DNA from: Blastocladiella emersonii ATCC 22665
Taxonomy: Eukaryota > Blastocladiomycota > Blastocladiomycetes > Blastocladiales > Blastocladiaceae
Reading direction: 5' to 3'
Assembly (NCBI GenBank): GCA_025594325.1
Contig: JANHCV010000013.1
Coordinates: 868,001-932,000, forward strand
DNA: 64,000 bases
Each line of letters opens with the position of its first letter. The first letter of the stretch is position 1. Under the pieces are notes generated by a model. The model was given only the letters and a program-made list of their open reading frames with translations. It did no database searches and was not told where the DNA came from. Shown piece by piece: positions 54,136 through 64,000 of this stretch. A program made the position numbers and the translations under genes.

Positions 54136-54881
54136 GAAGGGGGAATATACCGGGCAATGGGAATACTCGTATCACGACGCTAGCTGAGCGGTACGACGGG
54201 GGGCGACGCCGCGCAGCGCGCATGCACGTTCGCGCGTCTGGTGCGCGAGACACACCTCAGAACGTTCTCAGCGGTTGCACCCCCGCTTCCGCCAAATGTC
54301 CGTCTTACGTTGGATGATCTGTCGCGCACACCTCGAGTCGAGCGAGCTCAGACAACGGAGGAACCGGTACACGTCGCGTACCGTCGCCGCTCGTTTCCGC
54401 GGTAACGTAGCGCTGTTTATCGTCGTTGCTGCAGATCTGCGCCGCCTCGGCTTCAACAGCGTTAGTTATGAAGCGCTCTAGCTGAGGCGGACGGTGTCCA
54501 ACTTGGACTGCTGAAGCGGGTAAGCTCAACCTCGCGCAGGAAGGGAAGCAACGCGGTAATGGTCGTGATGAGCGCGTCGTCGCTTCACGTGCGGGTATGC
54601 GGTAGCCAGTAGGAGTGAGAAGCCGTCCTGGCACTCGCGTTGGCCGGACCGTTCCTGCGTTGATCACGTGAACACGCGATGTTCATTTCGCGAGCGCTTT
54701 GCACCGGTCGCTGCAACGCGATAGAAAAAAAGAGTTATAGCCTTCTTTTGCCTGTGTTCTGGCTTTCAAATCTACGTCAATTGCCGTTTTCGCGCGCTCC
54801 TGCTTCAAAAGCGCGAAAAGCAAATGCATTCAATCACGACACGAGTCCCGACACGGGCACAAACACCAACGCGTGGTTTGC
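54136..54881. other. Intergenic, weak coding signal only
   Basis: A minus-strand frame at 54305-54490 (LERFITNAVEAEAAQICSND) has reasonable composition but no start or splice context. AT-rich at 54710-54830. Nothing firmly assignable. Confidence 0.35.
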
Positions 54882-55195
54882 TCAGTCCTCGCTCACCGGA
54901 AGGAGACCCGCCAACTTGCTCTTGGTCGGTGCAAGCCGCCGGAGCTCAGCGAGGTACGCGCAGTTGTTCACGCCGCCATCATGTACGAGGTCGTTTGCGA
55001 GCTCGCGGACCTGCTCGGGCGTCAAGCGGCCGTTGAGAGAGCGAGCGGGCAGCGCTTTCAGACCTCGAAGGGGAAGCGGAACCAGGAATCGCATGATCGA
55101 TCCGCGTCGTGCTCGAGCAGGGCGGTGAGAACGACCTCGGTCAGGCCCGCCCCGTGACGACACGGAGCGGTCGGGTCGCCGCCGTCAAAATGCAT
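54882..55195 (-). pseudogene. Unidentified short gene fragment with a frameshift
   Basis: From an ATG at 55195 (MHFDGGDPTAPC) the frame reads LTEVVLTALLEHDADR, then shifts by one base near 55095 and continues IMRFLVPLPLRGLKALPARS and LTPEQVRELANDLVHDGGVN to a stop at 54882. The two parts together look like one small helical protein of about 104 residues. No family recognised. The GATCGATC context of the shift is not a homopolymer, so decay is more likely than an assembly error. Confidence 0.4.
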
Positions 55196-55400
55196 CGCGT
55201 GACTTGTCACTTGATTTCGCGACGCGTCTCCGTCACCTGTCTCGCGTCTCTCGTTCAACATGCTCATTGTGCCCGCTGCTGTAGGTAGCAGGAACGTCAT
55301 GGCGGATCCGTTTTGTCCACTCTCACATCATAGCACCCGCGTCCGTCTTAGGGAACTCAGTTGCGTCGGGCACGTCACAATCAGCATCGCAAATCCGTGC

Positions 55401-55641
55401 CTTGCGAATTTGCGGCCAATTTACATGGTTTGGAGGCAAATTTTAAACCTGAGCAAATTTGCACCAAATTGAGCGGCGGCCCGCGGTTCGGCTAGGACAG
55501 CAAATTTGCAACCAATTGCCGTTCAATCTGCTGCGACTTGATGGCAGATTTGATGGCCAATTGGTGAGGCGAGCAACCCGATTGGTGCACGAATTGATGG
55601 CATATTCTCAAGATGGGGACTGCGTTTTGTGCAAATTTGCG
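55401..55641. repeat. AT-rich patch with repeated GCAAATTTGC palindromes
   Basis: In a GC-rich genome this 240-bp stretch carries GCAAATTTGC exactly at 55452-55461, 55499-55508 and 55630-55639, and once as GCGAATTTGC at 55403-55412. These are interleaved with CCAATT/CCAAATT copies (about 55415, 55464, 55511, 55556). The spacings are 49, 47 and 131 bp. It has no coding potential and ends abruptly at GC-rich sequence. Confidence 0.75.
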
Positions 55642-55664
55642 AGTGTATTGCGTACAGGGAGATC

Positions 55665-55930
55665 TCAGATACAGGTCAGGTCGCCACCGCCGCGGGTCGC
55701 GCGGCATGCGAGTCGGAATCCCGGCCCATGCGCGACGACGATGCACGACAAGCAGGTACCCGAGCGGAGAGCAGACGCCGTCGCCAGCACCAGGTCTCCG
55801 CACTCGAAGCCGCCGACCGTGACCCAAACCGCGTGCGCGTCGCACTTGCTGCGATCCACGGTCAGGTCGCGCCACGACCCCGAGTACAGAAACCGGCCGG
55901 GCGAGATGGTCGTCAGAGATCGCTGCTACA
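55665..55930 (-). other. Orphan exon of an unidentified cysteine-containing protein
   Basis: From a possible acceptor (TTGTAG at about 55931) the minus strand reads SLTTISPGRFLYSGSWRDL, then AVWVTVGGFECGDLVLATA, then a Cys pair (CLSCIVVAHGPGF) and LACRATRGGGDLTCI to TGA at 55665. Codon use and beta-rich pattern look real. An upstream exon (LSTDEQLARSIRKLYGAVF, about 56080-55990) with a GTACGC donor is nearby but the phases do not match. Either a pseudogene or an incompletely solved gene. Confidence 0.4.
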
Positions 55931-55973
55931 AGCAAGAAAGGTCCGAGAGCTCATGTGAGTCGCGCTGCGCCTC

Positions 55974-57820
55974 GAGCGGCGTGTGACGAGGGCGTACCGA
56001 GTCGCCTCGAATACGGCGCCGTACAGCTTGCGGATGCTGCGCGCCAGTTGTTCATCCGTTGAGAGGCGGCGGGTCGATAGTGTAGCGAGAGACCAGTGGA
56101 TCACGAGGGGCTACGAGGAGCAATGCGAGCGAGCATGTCAGTCGCGCGCCAACTCTTGCGCAGCGACGAGAAGTGTCAAGCGTACCTGCGACTGGGACTT
56201 GACGCACGCGGTGGCCGCGGTCGAACCGCTTGAGCGAGCCTGTCGGCGCTACTGGCGCGAGCGTGCAGCGTGAGTGCATGAGACACGCGGAGACGGCGTA
56301 CCGTCGCGAGCGAGGCTGGCTCGATGGTCTCAGGTCCATGAGTCGCCAAATGTTGAGTCCCTGGTGGCGGACGCGCGCCGGCGGCTACATGGGCACCGCA
56401 CAGGTGTCAGCACCTTTGACGAGCGCGCACGCGGCTGGTAGCCCGGTGGGGTCCCCTTGCGCTGCGCCGTGCTGCGCCCGAGGAACGAGCGCGGCGGAGC
56501 CCGCGTACGACGGTGCGCACGCGCGGCAGCGACGACACCGCTGGTCTCACAGCGCGTCGTCGACGCGCCAGAGCTGAGTGTGAAGGGCACCACACCGGGC
56601 GCACCGCCACGGGAGCGCAACACGACGGTCGGCGCGATGGGAGCCAAGCGCGCGGCGGCGGGCGCGGCAGCGGGATGTGACGCGTACCTGTTGACGGTGG
56701 CCGCGTGGTTGCCGCGCGTCGAGATCGTAGTGTGCTTCTTTGGTGGACGGGTGATACATTGCAGCGAGTGGTGATAAGCGAGAGAGCGGGGACCGACCGC
56801 GGCGTGGCGAAGAGTCACTCGCTCCCCCGACGCGCGCTCGCGGCAAAGTCCAAGCCAAGCTGTGTCACGTGCGGGTGACCGCACACGTGTTTTCGCGACG
56901 CGTCTCGCACCCCGTCTCGCAACCCGCCGTGCCACGACTCTCGCTCAGTTTCGCTAGCCTTGAAACGCCCGGTTAAAAAAAAAACGACAAGCTGCACTTA
57001 AAAGCAGGACTGCGAGGGGAGGAGGGAGGAACTGGGCAAGCACGGCGCGTTTGGGGTCGTGACGCGGCCGCGCGGTTACCCCCCTTTGTTCTCGAGTCGA
57101 TCAAAGCTTAGATGTTGGTTAGGCTTTGGAAGCGACGAGACCCTTGTCATGACAGTTGCTGGGGTCGCAGCTCGCCGTCCCATTCCACGCATTCGTGTCC
57201 ACAGCGAGCACCCACCGTTTCCTTCGTGAACTGGGGCCGAGAAGCGAGCCGGGTCTGATAACCGTGTAACGGTCGTACGAACATACTAAGAGCGAGCTCA
57301 TGCCTTCGGCTCTCTTGCCTGCGCGACGACAGCCGGATGTTACGGATGCGGCTGGACTCAGCCGCAAAGGTCATCCATCGCGGATTGAAGGGGACCTTGC
57401 GCCTGAACGAGCTCGCAGGCCAAGCGTGAACGGACGCGGCCAACGTGACCCTGCGGTGGCGTCGGACGGTGGAGTTTACACGCTCGCCACAGCTCGCTGA
57501 TTTGCTCCATCCACCTTCCGTGCATGTTTTACGCATGCTGTAGATGCCAGTTGATGCAATGTATTCAACCCATGGATTTCTTCCAAATTGCGCCTAGTTT
57601 ATGTCTACTTGCGTGATTCGAGCGCCGCGCTGAACCCGTAGCACAGGCACCGCCAGCCGCTGACGAGCCGCGCCTGTCGCTCCCAGCGCATCAGAAGAAG
57701 TCATGTCCGCTTTGGATTTGACCGCCGGTAGCTTCAGCTAGTTGATAGGGCCGCTCGCCAAGTCGGAGACCCGCCCTTGAGTGACGAACAGAATGTCGCC
57801 TACTGATCCATGACTCTACC
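55974..57820. other. Long region without supported genes
   Basis: GC-rich, short frames only. It contains CACGTG, CACGTG and a CGCGACGCGTCTCGC string at 56866-56910, a variant of the composite motif arrangement, and a minus-strand frame at 57119-57250 (RWVLAVDTNAWNGTASC) ending in a stop that may be a lost exon. Confidence 0.4.
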
Positions 57821-58340
57821 ATGAAGCTGGAAACGTTCACGTCGCGTTTCAACTCTAAAATCGTCGCGTGGCAGATAGTGAAGCTCGATCACGGGGTGTT
57901 ACATGTTCTACCAGCGTCAGAGGCAGCTCGAGCATGGCCGTTCCGCGACCCTGTGTTCAAGCAAAGGAATAGCACCATTCGCAACTCTCTGAAGTGGCCT
58001 TTGATGCGTTCCAGGCGCTCAATCGCACCGACTGGATCGCATGCACCTCATTCAGGTCTGGAAAGATTTGCAACGTGCCGGTTCAGCGCCGTGGACGTGC
58101 TTCACTGGTTGGGCGACCGTCCCGCGCGCTCTCGCTGAAGCGCTGAATTGTGAGCAAGCTAAGTACCAGGGCTCACCAGCTTTACTCGAGGCTGGCAATT
58201 GTTGTCCATTCGTGCTAGCGGAAGCGGTCCTTCACTCGCTCGCTCTCGTCAACTTGTACGAATCGGGCCAGTATGCGGCCACGTACAAACAATTGAAGAA
58301 AATCAACTTTCTTTGGCCGCTTGGCCTGCCGCGCCAGTAG
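57821..58340 (+). pseudogene. Weak unidentified coding remnant
   Basis: An ATG frame at 57821 (MKLETFTSRFNSKIVAWQIV) stops at 58138, and a second frame at 58041-58340 (MHLIQVWKDLQRAGSAPWTC, then AEAVLHSLALVNLYESGQYA) overlaps it. They may be parts of one decayed gene. No family recognised. Confidence 0.25.
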
Positions 58341-58918
58341 GCGTCCACCTAATAAGCTCGATCCGCGAGCGCAATCCGCAACAGCATGCGTGCCGCAAAC
58401 CCCTTCAGGCGAACATAGGTTTCGCCCTCTTTAAACTGCAATCCCGGCCAGGAAACCAAGTTTATCTACCGAGGTAGAGGTAGTTGACCAGTTTGCCGCC
58501 AGGAGAAAGCCTGTTTACCCTCTGGATTGGATGCTGTACTCGATTTGCGACCCCATGAATTCAAACTGTGTCTATCGTTTCCGTGCTCCTCTGAGCGCTA
58601 AATATATTTCCGCGAGTCACATCCTTCACTCCGTTGCGCAGGAACGACTTTCGGTTAGCTTCTTGAATCAACCCTGGCGGTGTGTTAGCGTTGAGAATCC
58701 GATCGCCATTTTTTTCTTGACACCCGGCTTCCAACCACCCCAACGCTTAATTATCTCTTTTGTAGCTCTTAGCACGGTCAGTCCATCACCTTCGAGAACA
58801 GCGCAATCGACTGAGCCGTTGTGATGAAAAGTCCAACTTACTTCAAGGGCGACTATAACCACCACGACCACCAGCAAAAAATCCCCCTGACCTCACCCAT
58901 CACGCTCATGTATCGCAT
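58341..58918. other. AT-richer spacer, no supported gene
   Basis: Short frames only; lies after the 3' end of DUF4470 copy 5. Confidence 0.4.
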
Positions 58919-61900
58919 TCACCAGAAATCCTGATATGCGATTTCGACCCTCACCCGACCCGGCCCAAGAATTGAGTGCAAATTTGCAGCTGGCCGCACA
59001 ATTTGTGATCCGCGATTTCCGATGGATGCGCTCGACTTGGTCCGCTGTTCGGGCACCAGCATGTAGCTGACATCAAAAGCAGGCGTGATGCCAAGCGACT
59101 TTCGCTGAGGCGGAAGAACGACGAGCTGTTTGATAAAGACAATCGCGCAAAGATGCCCAAAGAGGTCCATGACCTTGACGACGATCGAGCAGTTGGGCGA
59201 CTGGCCGGCCGTGTATACGATGTTGTGGAACATGGACTTGATGGTCAGCGTGTTACACGCGCCCTCGTTGCTCCGGTCTTTTGCAAGCTGTTGAAACTCG
59301 GGTGATGCGTGACCCGGCGGAAGCTCGTACTGCGTGTACATGCAGTTAGTTTGCTCGAGTGCAGCGCTGGCGAGCAGGCGTGAAGTAGTCACCCGTCCGC
59401 CATCGGAAACGGAGGCGGCAACATCTGAGGGATGAGCGGGCCAAGTCCAAGCGATGGGCGATGGCCCTGAAGACTCAAATGGACGAAAACGCGTACAACT
59501 CGCGCTTCGTGATCGACCTCGGTACCGATCGCGCGGCCTGGGTAAGGAAGCTGGAAAAGCTGCAACTTCCCGTCAATGTATAGCGCAACAGCGCCGCGGT
59601 ACTGGGCGAGTTCGCTCGTGGGCGCGGGCTTAACTCGCACCTTGTCGCGGCCACTTGGTAACGCAAAAACGACTTGGACGGAATCAGCTGCAAAGAACGC
59701 CAAGTGCGAGACTGGCAAGGGGGAGCGCGCAGGACTCCCAGCTGCACGAGCGGATGCAGCAGACTTCATGATTCCGCGGACTGCAAGCTGAAGGTCAGAA
59801 AGCGGAACCCGCGTCGTTTCGATCAGGTCCCAAGCGAGCTCGTGGCTGATCGCCTCTGGTTCAACGTCCGTATCGAGAAAGTCGGCAAAGTACACGTGGG
59901 CGGGGACGTAAAGCAGCTTGAAGCGAGTTTTTGAGCAGGAACTCAACGCTGACATGTACCACAGCACTTTGAGAGTGCCGAGCGAAGCATCATAGGTCAA
60001 ACGGAGACATTCAAAGTCGGACATTCCATCGCCATCAACTTGCCTCAAGAAAATGCAAAATGCAGCAGTCGGAGGCGAGGCGGGTACAAGGAGCCTGAAG
60101 GTGGCCTCTGCGCGATACACAAAGTCGGTTGCGCTACCATGAGTTTCGTGCCGCTGAAAGCCGTGGATGCGGGCAAGAAGACAAGTCTCCGGGCAATCGC
60201 CAAACGGGATTCTGCTACTCAAAAGTTCGATCATCCCATGGTCCGCGGGAGGCCACGGAAGCGAAGTGTACGGCATCGCGCCATTCCAAGTTAAGCGGCC
60301 TGCAGCGAAGGCGTGAGAGAGCGCCTTGAACGGAAAGGCTCCAGTGAGGAACGAGCCACCTGGAGAGTCAAACGACGGTGCGCGGGGAGGGGAGGGGAGG
60401 CACGGTCAGCAGCGCAAATGTCAGGAAGGTCGTGGGTACGAATACTGTACCATGGTAGCAGTTGAAGCCTGGGTCGCGGCCGTTGTTCAACGACAAGAAT
60501 TCCTTGAGCGTTTTGAGCAAGTGCGGAGAATCGGCGAGAGACACAGGAACCGCGGGAGCTGCAATTTTGCGGAACGTATACTCTCGGTAAGGGAGTAGCC
60601 CTGGAAGAGGCTGCGTAGCCCGCACAAAGGGCTTCGTGCGCAACTGCCATTCATCGTGCGCAGACTCGCCAGCTTCGCAAACTGCAACACCGTAAATGGC
60701 GGGGAGCGCCTGAATCGGTACACCAAGCGAATCCCTGAGAGCCTTGATGGCGCCCTCATCGCTGCTGGCCTGCTTGTTTGAGCAAACACGCATCAGTGAG
60801 GAGTCGCCCAATTTGCAATCGTTGTACTTGAGGACAGCAGATCCGTGCAAGACCAAGTTTGGGAAACCGCACCGGTCTGCCAGCGTGGACGTTTCAATCA
60901 CGTCAAATCGAAGCGTGGTGTCCGCGGCCATCTCGTCCATGACGAGGACGGCGTCGCCGAGAACAAAGGTGAGAGCATACGGCGACGCGCTGGTGGTACC
61001 TGGTCCAAATGCAACGAGAAGAGCGCTGATCCAGCGAGTCAGGTGATCCATGCAACCGAGCTCGATGCTCTGACTGCTCACGTCGATGAAGAATCCGGCA
61101 AGCTGGGCGCTGAGAGCGGTCGCTGAGCGGCTCGAGTTGCCGCGAAGAAAGGTCGGGTTCACAGCGATTGCCGCGGGCAATTTCAAGTCGAAAGTGCCGC
61201 CATTTGCACTTGGGCCCTCGGGCAGCTGGCGACGATAATTGCGAACGAAGTATGCGCCGTCGTCAACAAACCGACTCAGCTCGCAACGCGTACGAGCGTT
61301 GACGGACGCCTCGAGCGGAGGGCTGAGCGGTAAATCTAGACACAAGTGAGCCTGCGACCGGAGGGTGAGAGCTTCCAGAAGAGTATTGGGTGTACTGGCT
61401 TCGTCACAGTCGTCCATGGGAAAAAGGTCGAAATTGAGGCGCGGGTGGTTCGACGCTGCGGAAGCGAGAAGTTTTGCGCGTATAACCGCCTGCTCGGCGG
61501 ACGATGGGAGCGAGTCGCATCGCTCGAGCCAAGTTAGCCAGCAAGTCCGAATGCCTTGGAGCGTCGCGTCGTTGGTGACGCGAACCCGCGGGTAAGCCGC
61601 GAGCCAGTCGACTCGAGGCAAGTGCGCATCTGCTCGATCCAGTACGCAAGCGCGGCCGTCTCGACATGCTCTGAAAACCAGAGCTGACCGATGAAGCGAG
61701 CGAGCGTCGGGCGGTCCAGCGTCGAGTGCATGAGAGCGTGAAGAATGAGGAGCGTACGCGCGATCGGCTCAGCGCGCAGGTCGTTGAGCGTGAAGGACAT
61801 GGTCGCACGCGACCCCTTGCGCGCGGCCTCGCCAATCGTGTGCGCGACCGAGCGCAGGTCGTTGAAGCCGCACAGAAGCGCGCTGAGCTTCCGGCCGGCA

Positions 61901-62031
61901 ATACTGGCATCGTGGTAGAGGTAAATGTCGGCGGCGTGCGAGTCGCGGAACGGATCAAAGTGCTCCGCTGGGTCCAAGTGAAGAACCGTCGCGCTTGCCT
62001 GCGTAGGCAGGAAACGTTGCGCTGAAGCCAT
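58919..62031 (-). pseudogene. DUF4470-type protein, subfamily A, copy 5 (two frameshifts)
   Basis: The start is ATG 62031 (MASAQRFLPTQASATVL). The DUF4470 domain is clear: FDPFRDSHAADIYLYH, ALLCGFNDLRSVAHTI, MSFTLNDLRAEPIARTLLIL, GQLWFSE. A one-base shift near 61620 follows MRTCL; the next frame (LPRVDWLAAYPRVRVTND) restores alignment with copy 2. A 91-nt phase-1 intron is inferred at 60360-60450 (GTACAG..CCAG), the conserved position. Exon 2 (GSFLTGAFPFKALSHAFAA onward) is open to 59389, where a second shift after PPFPMADG leads into VTTSRLLASAALEQT and on to a stop at 58919. Without the shifts it would be about 1000 residues, like copy 2. The gene lies beside copy 6 in the same orientation. 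Confidence 0.78.
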
Positions 62032-62251
62032 TGCAGCAAGTTAGTTCATCAGTTTGGCATCCTTCGTTTACAGGTCGCCCCCGCACAGGAGCTTCAGTGG
62101 CGCTAACCCGGCGAGCGAGGCGGCGAGCGGTGTGGCGTTCGAGATCATGCGATCCTCCGTCACATGATATCGGAACGCGTCTCGCGTTCGAGGCACTCCG
62201 GCCGCCACGTAGGGGCAAGATGGGGTCTAGCAGAAACAATAAATTCGGTAT

Positions 62252-63987
62252 TTAGATGTCGTGCAAACTCTTCGTCGTCCAGACTGTCGGGAAGGGCGGG
62301 AGAAGGAGGGCGCGCTTGAGCTCCGCCTTGAGAATGTCAAAGGCCGCGATCGTGCCCGCGCCAAGCCTCGATTCCGGTCGATACCGCATCAGATCGTGTA
62401 GGTCCGGGTTCGAGTGATCCGTCGTGGCCGCGCTCCGTCGTGGCCGCGCTCGAGTATTCAAACAACTGTCCAAGTGCGCGGGCGTTACGGCCGCCTGGCC
62501 ACTTGACCACGCGAAACGGCTTTCCTTCAGCACACCTGTACGCCTGCTCCAAAGCGTTGACGAGCTGACGCAGTCGAGGCAGAGAATCGGCTTGGGGACC
62601 AGAGTCCAGCGAAGGTGACGTCGAAAGCAGAAGAAAGCTCACATCGTACGCGACCCTGCGGTGGAATGCCAATCGACTGGTTGACAAACAAGACTGCAAG
62701 TGGTTCGGTCGAGCCCGCAGGCACAATCTTGATGACACCAGGTCGATTGCCCATTGTGCGGACGAGTCCACCCAGATCAAGAAACAAGGTCTTGATGAAG
62801 GCGGCTTTGGCAATGGGCGCCACGCCAAAGTCGACTGGCGCGTCCCGATCTGCGAGTACTTGACGATGAACCTGCTCGGTTTCAGGAAGCGTCATCAAGT
62901 AACCGATCGTGGAAAGCGATCGCTCAAAAGCATTGGAGACGAACTCTCGACCCTGCGTTGGAGGACTGAACGGCGCAAATCGCGGGAGCAGCGGGCCTAG
63001 ACCAAGGTGGGGGGGAATCACCGCTTGAGAGGCTGTTTCAACCTCAACAGTCAACATAGAACGGGAGGTCGTGAGGAATGTCACCTTGACGCCTACCGCG
63101 CGCGTGGGGAAGGGAAGTCTGACGAGGCACACTGTGCCGTTGCAGTGCACTGCAACGGCGCCACGGTAAGGCGCGAGCTCTCTTTGCTGGATTGGCTTGA
63201 CAATCTTGCCCTCAAGGTCGCGAAACACGATCAGGCCCAGCATCATTGAGGAAGCGCCTTGTGTGAGCAAAGCGCTTGCAAAAATCTCCTCTGCCCCCAG
63301 AACGAGGTAAAGCGAACTACTTGCACAAGGAGGGCGCTGCCGATGCCATGACGCCGCGAACCGCGCCAAGCAGATCCAAGATCAAGATCCGAGTTGATTT
63401 GACGATCGGCTCTGCCGTACGCGGCCGACACCCCATCAGATCATGACCAAGTGCGGGACTGATGGCCACAAAGTGGGTGAAGCAATTTGTATCAATCAGC
63501 CCAAACGCACGCGCTGGGACTGCGGCGAGATCGAATTAAGAGTCACCATCCGCAAGGTCCTCGGGATACATGTACCAAACCACGCGGACAGTATCACAAG
63601 ATGGATCGTGCGCGAAGCGGAGTGATTCAAAGGTCATAGTTCCTTCAAGTTGAACACGGCTCGCCTGAACCACCCAAAAGCAGGCAGCGGACCAATGAGC
63701 AACAACAAGCTTGAGAAGAGAAAAATCCGCTTCCATACGATACACGAATGCCGTTGCGTGATCGAGCTCGGTCCAATAGAAGCCGTGTGCGCGCGCGATA
63801 AGCAGGCCCTCGGAGCATTGCGTCACTGGAAGCCCCAGCTAATGAAGCTCGGACCAGGTTCCGTCCGCATACGAAGTAGGCCAAGGGAGCGACGTGTATG
63901 GAACAGCGCTGGACCAAGTCAAGCGACGACCAGCAAAAGCGTACGCCATCAATTTGATGATGAAAGCGTGAGTTGGAAACGATCCAC
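62252..63987 (-). pseudogene. DUF4470-type protein, subfamily A, copy 6 (exon 2 only, disabled, cut by window end)
   Basis: The minus strand enters the window just before an acceptor (GCGTAG, 63988-63993), so exon 2 begins at 63987 with GSFPTHAFIIKLMAYAFAG, the same phase-1 junction as copies 2 and 5. It carries a TAG at 63839-63841, a TAA near 63536, a TAG near 63310 with a frameshift, and then a long open stretch (LYLVLGAEEIFASALL, ELAPYRGAVAVHCNGTVCLV, GVIKIVPAGSTEPLAVLFVN) to 62527. A perfect 16-bp tandem duplication (62419-62450) shifts the frame again before the conserved end (ILKAELKRALLLPPFPTVW) at 62252. The DUF4470 exon should lie beyond position 64000. Confidence 0.75.
62419..62450. 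repeat. Perfect 16-bp tandem duplication inside copy 6
   Basis: CCGTCGTGGCCGCGCT occurs twice back to back (62419-62434, 62435-62450), shifting the frame near the 3' end of copy 6. It parallels the 23-bp duplication in copy 4. Confidence 0.9.
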
Positions 63988-64000
63988 CTACGCGTGAGGG

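Noticed and set aside
1-64000. Giant-virus or bacterial origin of the window
   Set aside because: Frequent spliceosomal introns, mitochondrial proteins (Cmc1, Tam41) and MSH6 with a PCNA peptide indicate a eukaryotic nuclear genome.

Overview
The window looks like nuclear DNA of a fungus, most probably an early-diverging, flagellated (zoosporic) lineage such as Blastocladiomycota. The evidence is: GC-rich coding DNA with short spliceosomal introns of about 55-68 nt; a mitochondrial twin-CX9C protein (Cmc1), a Tam41-type CDP-diacylglycerol synthase, an MSH6 with a PCNA-binding peptide, a FHIP/RAI16-like protein and a secreted tyrosinase; and ankyrin-like proteins built on a 'WW' repeat that I associate from memory with Allomyces/Catenaria. 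No tRNA, rRNA, CRISPR or prokaryotic operon was seen. The lineage is an inference from family knowledge.

Layout. 1-0.7 kb: decayed LINE ribonuclease H on the minus strand. 1.5-2.6 kb: metacaspase remnant abutting a leucine-rich-repeat fragment. 3.0-4.1 kb: coiled-coil/ankyrin gene. 7.1-8.6 kb: sphingosine-kinase gene split into two opposed halves, apparently by an internal inversion. 8.7-13.5 kb: F-box-like/ankyrin gene followed by a DUF4470-type gene (copy 1). 14-21.4 kb: five minus-strand genes (three hypothetical, CMC1, tyrosinase). 21.8-26.3 kb: gene-free array of degenerate ~1.2-kb units with conserved hairpins. 26.4-40 kb: a second F-box/ankyrin gene, divergent from the only intact DUF4470 gene (copy 2), then fragments and two broken tandem copies (3 and 4). 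40.2-41.7 kb: ADP-ribosyltransferase-like protein. 42.2-54.1 kb: ordinary housekeeping block (MSH6, TAM41, large membrane protein, FHIP). 54.1-58.9 kb: decayed sequence. 58.9-64 kb: two more broken DUF4470 copies (5 and 6), the last leaving the window.

The most unusual content is the DUF4470 family: six recognisable copies plus C-terminal fragments, in two main subfamilies. Five copies show the same phase-1 intron and a sixth is largely disabled by point lesions or short exact tandem duplications. Two copies sit next to F-box/ankyrin paralogues. A dispersed 22-bp composite motif (CACGTGA joined to GTGGCGCRRCGCGTC) recurs between genes and also heads each unit of the 1.2-kb array. I read the accessory regions as a fast-turnover, possibly subtelomeric, paralogue nursery beside a conserved core block.

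All intron coordinates were read by eye from frame continuity and GT..AG sites; several apparent frameshifts lie in homopolymers and could be assembly errors.
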